Origin: Okeania sp. KiyG1
GTDB lineage: Bacteria; Cyanobacteriota; Cyanobacteriia; Cyanobacteriales; Microcoleaceae
Direction: 5' to 3'
DNA: 46,232 nt
NCBI RefSeq assembly: GCF_014132355.1
Contig: NZ_BLZO01000128.1
Span: 1-46,232, forward strand
Below are positions 35,844-43,992 of this stretch, piece after piece. The notes under the pieces are model-generated. The model was not told the DNA's origin and searched no databases. It worked only from the letters and a program-made list of their open reading frames with translations. Position 1 is the stretch's first letter. The number at the start of each line of letters is the position of its first letter. Made by a program: the position numbers and the translations under genes.

Positions 35844-38800
35844 CTGCTGTAACTATTGTCCAATAGATAAATCAAAATCAATCAAAGGAAAAATCAGCGC
35901 TGGCGAAAACTGTTGTAACTATTGTCCAATAGATAAATAAACATCAATATCGCAAAAATCAGCGTTCGCGAGAACTGTTGTAACTATTGTCCAATAGTTA
36001 AATAAACATCAATATCGCAAAAATCAGCGTTCGCGAGAACTGTTGTAACTATTGTCCAATAGTTAAATAAACATCAATATCGCAAAAATCACTGCTCGCG
36101 AAAACTGTTGTAACTATTGTCCAATAGATAAATCAAAATCAACCAAAGGAAAAGAGAGCGCTCGCGAAAACTGCCGTAACTATTGTCCAATAGTTAAATA
36201 AACATCAATATCGCAAAAATCAGCGCTCGCGAAAACTGCCGTAACTATTGTCCAATAGTTAAATAAACATCAATCTTGGAAAAATTAGCGTTCGCGAGAA
36301 CTGTTGTAACTATTGTTCAATAGATAAATCAAAATCAACCAAAGGAAAAGAGAGCACTCGCGAAAACTGTTGTAACTATTGTCCAATAGATAAATCAAAA
36401 TCAACCAAAGGAAAAGAGAGCGCTCGCGAAAATTGTTGTAACTATTGTCCAATAGATAAATAAACATCAATCAAAGGAAAAATTAGCACTCGCGAAAACT
36501 GTTGTAACTATTGTCCAATAGATAAATCAAAATCAACCAAAGGAAAAGAGAGCGATCGCGAAAACTGCCGTAACTATTGTCCAATAGTTAAATAAACATC
36601 AATATCGCAAAAATCAGCGTTCGCGAAAATTGTTGTAACTATTGTCCAATAGTTAAATAAACATCAATCAAAGGAAAAATTAGCGTTCGCGAGAACTGTT
36701 GTAACTATTGTTCAATAGATAAATCAAAATCAACCAAAGGAAAAGAGAGCACTCGCGAAAACTGTTGTAACTATTGTCCAATAGATAAATCAAAATCAAC
36801 CAAAGGAAAAGAGAGCGCTCGCGAAAATTGTTGTAACTATTGTCCAATAGATAAATAAACATCAATCAAAGGAAAAATTAGCACTCGCGAAAACTGTTGT
36901 AACTATTGTCCAATAGTTAAATAAACATCAATCAAAGGAAAAGAGAGCGATCGCGAAAATTGTTGTAACTATTGTCCAATAGTTAAATAAACATCAATCA
37001 AAGGAAAAATCAGCGTTCGCGAGAACTGTTGTAACTATTGTTCAATAGATAAATCAACATTAACCTGGGAAAAATTAGCGATCGTGAGAACTGTTGTAAC
37101 TATTGTCCAATAGATAAATCAAAATCAACCAAAGGAAAAATTAGCGCTCGCGAGAACTGTTGTAACTATTGTCCAATAGTTAAATCAAAATCAACCAAAG
37201 GAAAAATTAGCGCTCGCGAGAACTGTTGTAACTATTGTCCAATAGTTAAATCAAAATCAACCAAAGGAAAAATTAGCACTCGCGAAAACTGTTGTAACTA
37301 TTGTCCAATAGATAAATCAAAATCAACCAAAGGAAAAATTAGCACTCGCGAAAACTGTTGTAACTATTGTCCAATAGATAAATCAAAATCAACCAAAGGA
37401 AAAATTAGCACTCGCGAAAACTGTTGTAACTATTGTCCAATAGATAAATCAAAATCAACCAAAGGAAAAGAGAGCGCTCGCGAAAACTGTTGTAACTATT
37501 GTCCAATAGATAAATCAAAATCAACCAAAGGAAAAGAGAGCGCTCGCGAAAACTGCCGTAACTATTGTCCAATAGTTAAATAAACATCAACCAAAGGAAA
37601 AATCAGCGTTCGCGAGAACTGCTGTAACTATTGTCCAATAGTTAAATAAACATCAATATCGCAAAAATCAGCGTTCGCGAGAACTGCTGTAACTATTGTC
37701 CAATAGTTAAATCAAAATCAATATCGCAAAAATCAGCGTTCGCGAGAACTGTTGTAACTATTGTCCAATAGTTAAATAAACATCAATCTTGGAAAAATTA
37801 GCGTTCGTGAGAACTGTTGTAACTATTGTCCAATAGATAAATAAACATCAACCAAAGGAAAAATCAGCGTTCGCGAGAACTGCTGTAACTATTGTCCAAT
37901 AGATAAATCAAAATCAACCAAAGGAAAAGAGAGCGCTCGCGAAAACTGCCGTAACTATTGTCCAATAGTTAAATAAACATCAACCAAAGGAAAAATCAGC
38001 GCTGGCGAAAATTGTTGTAACTATTATCCAATAGTTAAATAAACATCAATCAAAGGAAAAATTAGCGTTCGCGAGAACTGTTGTAACTATTGTTCAATAG
38101 ATAAATCAAAATCAACTAAAGGAAAAATTAGCACTCGCGAAAACTGTTGTAACTATTGTCCAATAGATAAATCAAAATCAACCAAAGGAAAAGAGAGCGC
38201 TCGCGAAAATTGTTGTAACTATTGTCCAATAGATAAATAAACATCAATCAAAGGAAAAATTAGCACTCGCGAAAACTGTTGTAACTATTGTCCAATAGAT
38301 AAATAAACATCAACCAAAGGAAAAGAGAGCGGTCGCGAAAATTGTTGTAACTATTGTCCAATAGATAAATAAACATCAACCAAAGGAAAAGAGAGCGGTC
38401 GCGAAAATTGTTGTAACTATTGTCCAATAGATAAATAAACATCAATCAAAGGAAAAATTAGCACTCGCGAAAACTGTTGTAACTATTGTCCAATAGATAA
38501 ATCAAAATCAACCAAAGGAAAAGAGAGCGCTCGCGAAAACTGCCGTAACTATTGTCCAATAGTTAAATAAACATCAATATCGCAAAAATCAGCGTTCGCG
38601 AAAACTGCCGTAACTATTGTCCAATAGTTAAATAAACATCAATATCGCAAAAATCAGCGTTCGCGGGAACTGTTGTAACTATTGTCCAATAGTTAAATAA
38701 ACATCAATATCGCAAAAATCAGCGATCGCGAGAACTGCTGTAACTATTGTCCAATAGTTAAATAAACATCAATATCGCAAAAATCAGCGATCGCGAGAAC

Positions 38801-39045
38801 TGCTGTAACTATTGTCCAATAGTTAAATAAACATCAATCTTGGAAAAATTAGCGTTCGTGAGAACTGTTGTAACTATTGTCCAATAGTTAAATAAACATC
38901 AATCTTGGAAAAATTAGCGTTCGTGAGAACTGTTGTAACTATTGTCCAATAGTTAAATAAACATCAATCTTGGAAAAATTAGCGAGCGCGAGAACTACTG
39001 TAACTATTGTCCAATAGATAAATCAAAATCAATCAAAGGAAAACT
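35841..39045. repeat. Tandem array of 49 units, 65 or 66 bp each, with a dyad in each unit
   Basis: The motif GTAACTATTGTCCAATAG begins at 35849 and recurs 49 times to 39000. Of 48 intervals, 31 are 66 bp and 17 are 65 bp. Each unit is: a dyad core (AACTATTG-TC-CAATAG, often extended to TT), an A/T-rich WTAAATMAAMATCAA, a variable module (CCAAAGGAAAAATTAG or ..AAGAGAG, 16 nt; ATCGCAAAAATCAG or CTTGGAAAAATTAG type, 15 nt), then CGNTCGCGA and RAACTGYYG. The length class follows the module. Short 22-residue-repeat ORFs inside are broken wherever a 65-bp unit occurs, so it is not a coding array. Some units contain full HIP1 (GCGATCGC). It lies upstream of the SOUL gene and overlaps the stop codon of the vWA gene. 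Confidence 0.95.
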
Positions 39046-40694
39046 CTAAGCAGTTGACGAATCTCATCTTCCTGTTGGCGAGGCAACTCGTAAATCAGCC
39101 ATGATCGCAGCCAGTCAGGCATATAACCATATCGAAACCAAGGCAGACGAGCTAGATCGGTGAGCCGACAAGCCTGAAGGAGGGATATGCCATCATCAGT
39201 CTGGAGCCTATTGCCCAGGTAAACTGTAAGATTCCAATGTAGTTCGGGAAACACTGCACAAGCACTCAGCCAATAGTAACCAGCTTTCCCTAAATAACGT
39301 CGGAGAGATTCTAGGACATCAGCTACCAACCATGGCTCAGGTGCATCTCGCTCTATCCAGCGTCGCCCTCTCACTCTCAAGGCTTCCGGAAAAGGTGTCC
39401 TGTTTTTCTCTGAAGGCACATCAGGCAATTTTCCATATTCGATGCTGCGTATCAAATCAATCAACCCATCATTTGTAGCGGGTAAAACAATAAACTCTCG
39501 CGATAATTCTAGTTCCTGATATCCCCAGTGTTCGGAAGGTTTGGGAGTCAAGACAGCCCGCTCAGGCCAACTCGAAAATAGATTAAGCCAGGGTTCGGGT
39601 TCGCCAGTGAGGGAACTGAAAAAAACGTCGGTATCGGAGAAGACTATCAGTCGATGCTGACTGTACTTCAAGGCAATTTCCCTTAGCTTAGAAGAAAGTC
39701 TTTTTCCTGTTATAGGAAAGCAAACCCGGGGGTCGCCATCAAAGTAGTAGCCTCTGATTAAGACTTCGTTGTGGGTGAGTTGAGCAATCATTTCCTTGAC
39801 AAATCTTGCCTGGTGGTCGCTGTAATTCGCCCCGTCTATGAGAACGAGGTATTCAGGTAAAACCTGATGGTAGCCGTACACTGGCGCAAACCAACCTCCT
39901 CCCCCCACAGTTTTTTCTACAGTCTTGTCAACATTAAGTTCATTGGATGGAACCAGAATACGTCGCCTCAAACCCTGAGCAATGCGCAAAAACAAAAGGC
40001 TGGGAAATAGTTCCTCATCAAGACCAGAGATAGACACTTGCTGAATTTCGGGCTGTCGCCTGGTCGTACGACGCTTGAGGTATTGGCGTGCTCGTCTAGA
40101 CCACCAGAGTCTTGAAGCTAAAAATGTAACTAGGGGTACAAGCATTAACAATAACATTATCGTCTGCCATTCCTGAAGAAAAACTAGATCGTTATAGTTT
40201 GGGGATGGAACTGGTGTAACTGTTGGCAGTGAAACTGGTTTGTCGCTCTTTGTTGTAAGTGGAAATTGCTGGATTAGGAAATTGGTGATAACAACAGTAA
40301 TAGAAACTGCAATCCCCAATAGTACCCACCGTTGCCATCGCCATTTCTTCTCAATCTTTTTCAACTCCTGTTCAAATTTCTGAGCCTTTTCATCTTCTGG
40401 AATAGCCTCCCTAACAGTAAAACCCATCCGTTCAACCCATTGGTCAAACCGTCGCTGAAAATCCTCTTGTTCTACTGGAGAACTGCATAGCAAGGGACCG
40501 AGAAGGCTTCTCAGCCTCTGGGGTTCCTCTAGCTGCTCTCCTTTTGCACTCAGAGCAATTATGAGTTCTTGAGCAGCAATATATTGCGAAACACCAATGT
40601 TGTAATTGTGTTCTCTGCGCAGCTCATCAATGAACTCAATCAATTTTTCTGGTTGTAGCCACCCTGGGCTTACTTTTGGCGACTGTCTATCCAT
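39033..40694 (-). CDS. Two-TM protein with vWA-like domain, MoxR partner
   Basis: 553 residues. Residues ~10-95 form a helical domain with the pattern FIDELRREHNYNIGVSQYIAA, as in vWA proteins paired with MoxR ATPases. A coiled coil (~100-120) leads to TM1 (~123-144), a short Pro/Ser loop, TM2 (~178-198), and a cytoplasmic vWA-like domain from ~280: YLVLIDGANYSD (degenerate MIDAS, first Asp 287), then LIVFSDTDVFF. The canonical DxSxS is not intact, so metal binding is doubtful. The start overlaps moxR by 25 bp, implying translational coupling. The TGA stop (39033-39035) lies in the last unit of the tandem array. In predicted conflict systems such proteins work with MoxR to remodel or release an effector. 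Confidence 0.75.
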   Translation of the reverse strand: MDRQSPKVSPGWLQPEKLIEFIDELRREHNYNIGVSQYIAAQELIIALSAKGEQLEEPQRLRSLLGPLLCSSPVEQEDFQRRFDQWVERMGFTVREAIPEDEKAQKFEQELKKIEKKWRWQRWVLLGIAVSITVVITNFLIQQFPLTTKSDKPVSLPTVTPVPSPNYNDLVFLQEWQTIMLLLMLVPLVTFLASRLWWSRRARQYLKRRTTRRQPEIQQVSISGLDEELFPSLLFLRIAQGLRRRILVPSNELNVDKTVEKTVGGGGWFAPVYGYHQVLPEYLVLIDGANYSDHQARFVKEMIAQLTHNEVLIRGYYFDGDPRVCFPITGKRLSSKLREIALKYSQHRLIVFSDTDVFFSSLTGEPEPWLNLFSSWPERAVLTPKPSEHWGYQELELSREFIVLPATNDGLIDLIRSIEYGKLPDVPSEKNRTPFPEALRVRGRRWIERDAPEPWLVADVLESLRRYLGKAGYYWLSACAVFPELHWNLTVYLGNRLQTDDGISLLQACRLTDLARLPWFRYGYMPDWLRSWLIYELPRQQEDEIRQLLRVFL

Positions 40695-41662
40695 TGCTTC
40701 ACTATCTCCTTAGCTTTATCTTGGTCCTCAGAGGTTTTTATCAAATTACTCAGGGTACGCAGAGCTAGCTCAGACTCAACAAGGGGGTTGTCTGCACCAC
40801 CTGAAATTTCTTGCAGCGCTATCATCCAACCCAAGAGTTCAGCAGTGCCGGGTTTCTTGCGCAAGCCACTCTTTCGTAGCTTAAAGAAAATATCTAGGGC
40901 ATCCTGGAGAAAATCACTGCTACCAGCAGAGTGCAAACCTAATCTATTGGTAACAATATCCGCAAGACGCTCTTTTTGTGGAAAAGGAAGATTGTAGTAA
41001 ACACAACGTCGCAAAAATGCGTCCGGCAGGTCTTTCTCAGAATTACTGGTGATTACGACTATAGGTTGTAGTTTGGGATTAGCTTCAATCTTGACATTGC
41101 CCAGTTCTGGCAGCCGAAAATATAGATGCTCTAATTCGTTCAGGATATCATTAGGAAAATCCCTGGTTGCCTTGTCTACTTCGTCAATGAGAACAATAGA
41201 GCGTCTTTTACCAGGATGAACAAAATCTGGAGGAAGAACATTCTTAATTTCAGACTGCTCTCTAGTTAGCAAGATTGCTGTACCCAAAGCATTGTATGTC
41301 AGATAGTCTAGAGACCTTCTGTCTTCTATACGATTCTGGGCATCTTGAAATTGCCTCAAAGTGTCATAACTGTAAAATAAATCCCGGGCAGTGCTAGTAG
41401 ATTTGGTTTCAAACTTAAGCGGCTCATCAAAACCTAATTCCCAAGCTAGACTGTAAGCAAACAAGGTCTTGCCAGTACCAGGTTCTCCAGTCAGTAACAA
41501 GGGTTGACCTAAAAGCAAAGCAACGTTGCAAGCATCACGAAGACCCGGATCTGCCAAATAATTTTCTGGCTTCATAAATTGGGAACGTCGCGATACAGGT
41601 AGAGTAACTGGTGTGTCGGGTTGCTTCCGTGTTCCGTCACCAAAGTAAAATGGGTATTTCAT
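40670..41662 (-). CDS. MoxR-family AAA+ ATPase
   Basis: 330 residues. Walker A GEPGTGKT (59-66), Walker B IVLIDE (156-161), sensor-1 Asn in ITSNSEKDLP (~207) and the DAFLRRC arginine region (~214-220) are all intact, so ATPase activity is expected. MoxR proteins act as chaperones together with vWA partners; here the vWA gene overlaps its 3' end by 25 bp and the upstream inactive-STAND ORF overlaps its start by four bases (ATGA). The position inside a caspase operon suggests it controls assembly or activation of the protease module. Confidence 0.92.
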   Translation of the reverse strand: MKYPFYFGDGTRKQPDTPVTLPVSRRSQFMKPENYLADPGLRDACNVALLLGQPLLLTGEPGTGKTLFAYSLAWELGFDEPLKFETKSTSTARDLFYSYDTLRQFQDAQNRIEDRRSLDYLTYNALGTAILLTREQSEIKNVLPPDFVHPGKRRSIVLIDEVDKATRDFPNDILNELEHLYFRLPELGNVKIEANPKLQPIVVITSNSEKDLPDAFLRRCVYYNLPFPQKERLADIVTNRLGLHSAGSSDFLQDALDIFFKLRKSGLRKKPGTAELLGWMIALQEISGGADNPLVESELALRTLSNLIKTSEDQDKAKEIVKQWIDSRQK

Positions 41663-42294
41663 GAAATATCCCCCTTGATAGTTATTTTTCCCTGCAAAAT
41701 ATCACTCAAGTTTTGAGCTAAATGAGACATTGGCATAGTATTAGATGCTTGCTTTTTCTCCCATTTTTCAAACATATCTTCAATTGTATGAATTAAATAT
41801 TGAATATTTTCCTCATCCCAGTAATTCTTGACTGCTTCACTACGCGCCCAACTTTCTACTTCTGTTTGAGAAACTCCTTGAAGTTCCGGCAGAACCACTC
41901 CAATAATTTTGTCAAATTTAGTAAAGTTAGAGGAAGACAAGTCTTTGATACTTTTTTGAATAGAAGAATTCCAACACTCGAATCCAGAATTATTTTTCAA
42001 TAGATTCTTAAAAATCCCATGCCACAACTTCTGAAAATAGCTCTGACTTTTTTGTTTAACTTGATATTTAATAAATAAACAAATAATTAGACATTGATTG
42101 GGATTAAGTTCAGGCCAATCTTGCCAAAATTCAAGGAAGTTTTCAATGATTTTAGATGAATTTTTCTGCAAATCATTAGTGAGCAAATGTGTATGGATTA
42201 CAACTGGTCCAATACTAGCTAGATGCTTATTTATATCCTCCTTTGAAGCTAATCCATAGTCGAGTACGCGATTTGCTAAATTGTATTTTAACAT
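41659..42294 (-). CDS. C-terminal part of an inactive-STAND-like protein (separate frame)
   Basis: 211 residues starting MLKYNLANRVLDYGLASKED. It contains GPVVIHTHLLTNDLQK, a helical stretch FWQDWPELNPNQCLIICLF, and VVLPELQGVSQTEVESWARSEAVKNYW, which match the pattern of the later half of iSTAND modules: P-loop-like folds lacking nucleotide-binding motifs. The ORF overlaps the preceding one by seven bases (ATGTTAA). One extra A in the A5 run there would join both into one ~370-residue EAD-iSTAND protein. No Walker motifs are visible. Assignment is by remembered family pattern. Confidence 0.6.
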   Translation of the reverse strand: MLKYNLANRVLDYGLASKEDINKHLASIGPVVIHTHLLTNDLQKNSSKIIENFLEFWQDWPELNPNQCLIICLFIKYQVKQKSQSYFQKLWHGIFKNLLKNNSGFECWNSSIQKSIKDLSSSNFTKFDKIIGVVLPELQGVSQTEVESWARSEAVKNYWDEENIQYLIHTIEDMFEKWEKKQASNTMPMSHLAQNLSDILQGKITIKGDIS

Positions 42295-42776
42295 ATTTTT
42301 AATTCTTCTATAATTGTGATTCTAGGAGGCCATTTAAGTTCGTGTTTTCCAATAGATTCCGTATAGTAATCACTTGTAGTTGTGTTGGTATTTTGCTTGA
42401 AAATCTTGGGCAAAGATACCTTGATTAGAGATTCAAAAAACGTATCATGGCATTGAAATTGATCACCGTGAATAATACATAAAAGTGGCTTAGGAGAGGG
42501 GTTATTTAACAATATTTTTAATGCTTCCCCAAGCTTGAACTCTTGATAATCACGATTGACAAAATAAGGAAGCAAAGGAGGAATATCACGACCTTTTTGC
42601 AAGCGATCGCGATGCCCATTGAGACCTGTTAATTCGGCTTTTAATCTGCGTTCATTCTTGATTAATTCCAATGGAATATCCGTCTCAAGAACGAATTGGG
42701 ATTTGCGTTCCTTAATCAAACTAAGTTTTTCTTCAACCTCTCTAATTTGATTTTCAATAGATTTAATCTCATCCAT
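42288..42776 (-). CDS. Adaptor (effector-associated) domain plus N-terminal part of inactive-STAND-like protein
   Basis: 162 residues. Residues 1-~60 are a helical hairpin with LSLIKERKSQFVLETDIPL and LIKNERRLKAELTGL. The same motif forms the C-terminus of the caspase just upstream (LLLIEERMTEYVEFTDIPL). From ~78 the sequence FKLGEALKILLNNPSPKPLLCIIHGDQFQCHDTF looks like the opening of an inactive-STAND module; the ORF ends shortly after KWPPRITIIEELK, where the next frame takes over. The start lies 19 bp after the caspase stop, so they are co-transcribed. Shared adaptor domains imply direct protease-iSTAND pairing. Confidence 0.65.
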   Translation of the reverse strand: MDEIKSIENQIREVEEKLSLIKERKSQFVLETDIPLELIKNERRLKAELTGLNGHRDRLQKGRDIPPLLPYFVNRDYQEFKLGEALKILLNNPSPKPLLCIIHGDQFQCHDTFFESLIKVSLPKIFKQNTNTTTSDYYTESIGKHELKWPPRITIIEELKIC

Positions 42777-42795
42777 TACCTTACAATGCCAATTT

Positions 42796-43776
42796 TTAAA
42801 CGTTTCCCCCTAATTTCTGTTCCAACTTAGTTATTTCCGCTTCTATCCGACGTTTATTTTTAACAAGTCCTAATGGAATATCAGTAAATTCAACATATTC
42901 AGTCATCCGTTCTTCAATCAGCAGCAGATTTTCACGATAGTTAGCTAACATCCGTCGCCAGGTAGCCACCTGTTCAACATCTAAACCTGGTGCAATAGAT
43001 GGAATATTAGTTTCCCATTTTAGCAACGGATGCACACTTTTCTTCCCTCCAGCATACCAAGCTAAAGCAAAGTTATTCTTTAAATTACTAATCTTGATGA
43101 TAGGGTGCTGTCGATCACCTGTACGTTCTGGGACTTTGCATCCTACCCACATAGCAATACCCAACACACGAGCATAACCATCTTCTTCAAACGCGCCATA
43201 ACCTGCTAAAGCTTCCAATAATGCTGCTGTAAAGACAGTGTATTGCTTTCCCGTCCAAGATACTTCATCTTTTCGAGAAGAAGCAATTATAACCCTACCA
43301 CTACTGCTACCAAACTGAGCGATCGCCTCTGGTGGCAAAGGTGATTTAACCACCCCCTTAGCTTCTGCTTGTCCGCCAGCATGACAGCAATCTAGCAGTA
43401 CCAATAATTTCTTAGCTTTAATAGCTCGCAGATGCTCAGTGAAGGTTTCCCCACGAATCGCTGTACTCTGCAAATCTGCCAGATCATAACCATAAGGCAT
43501 CAAATAATAATCCGGTGTTTCAATTCCATGGCCAGAGAAATAAGCGATCGCTGTATCATCTTCTCCCGTCGTCTCAGCTAACCAACTCAAAGCAGATAGA
43601 ACATTGGTACGGTTTGCATTTTCTTCTGTTAGTAAACGCACTTGCTCAGTAGGATAGGCGCAACGAGATGGATCGCCTAATAAATTCGCAACGGCAGTAG
43701 CATCATCAACCGTGACTGGCAAATCAGCACCGACTCCGACAACAACAGCGTATCCTTGTTTGAAAATTTGAGACAT
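42796..43776 (-). CDS. Caspase-like (peptidase C14) protease with C-terminal adaptor domain
   Basis: 326 residues from the ATG at 43776, which has AAAGGAG seven bases upstream; a TTG at 43794 is rejected. The caspase fold covers ~1-240: catalytic His83 in AYFSGHG and Cys131 in LLDCCHAGG, with IIASSRKDEVS and TVFTAALLEAL following. A linker leads to a helical hairpin (~275-326) LLLIEERMTEYVEFTDIPL.LVKNKRRIEAEI, shared with the next gene. The residues for Cys-protease activity are intact. Prokaryotic caspase-like enzymes of this kind are associated with stress-induced or phage-induced cell death. It heads a four- to five-ORF operon with iSTAND, MoxR and vWA. Confidence 0.92.
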   Translation of the reverse strand: MSQIFKQGYAVVVGVGADLPVTVDDATAVANLLGDPSRCAYPTEQVRLLTEENANRTNVLSALSWLAETTGEDDTAIAYFSGHGIETPDYYLMPYGYDLADLQSTAIRGETFTEHLRAIKAKKLLVLLDCCHAGGQAEAKGVVKSPLPPEAIAQFGSSSGRVIIASSRKDEVSWTGKQYTVFTAALLEALAGYGAFEEDGYARVLGIAMWVGCKVPERTGDRQHPIIKISNLKNNFALAWYAGGKKSVHPLLKWETNIPSIAPGLDVEQVATWRRMLANYRENLLLIEERMTEYVEFTDIPLGLVKNKRRIEAEITKLEQKLGGNV

Positions 43777-43807
43777 AATTCTCCTTTCTATCAAGATTGA
43801 AAATACA

Positions 43808-43920
43808 CAGGACTTACACAGACACTCTATATACAGGGAGGGCGTTAGCGGAGCTTGGCGTTAGCCAATGCCATTCGCCCCTACAGATGGTGTATGATTT
43901 TATATTTTGCGTAAGTCCTG
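43808..43920. repeat. MITE-like element, CAGGACTTACGCA family (copy 2)
   Basis: CAGGACTTACACA at the left and TTGCGTAAGTCCTG at the right are inverted ends. The interior is the inverse of 11077-11214, with an added GGGCGTTAGCGGAGCTTGGC palindromic stretch. It separates the CHAT gene from the caspase operon and may carry or block their co-transcription. Confidence 0.7.
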
Positions 43921-43992
43921 ATAAAATTATACTGGCTTTGATGATATAAATCTTCTCTTCTTCCCTCTTCCTTCTTCCTCCTTCCTTACGCA

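Noticed and set aside
36285-38445. Small minus-strand proteins with 22-residue repeats (IYLLDNSYN..) at ~36285-36470, 36680-36865 and 38260-38445
   Set aside because: They are readings through consecutive 66-bp array units and end wherever a unit departs from the pattern; no ribosome site, and identical copies follow the DNA repeat.
35841-39045. CRISPR array (period 65-66 bp fits repeat plus spacer)
   Set aside because: The stretches between the conserved cores are not unique: the same few modules recur in many units. No cas genes adjoin, and unit length varies with module type.
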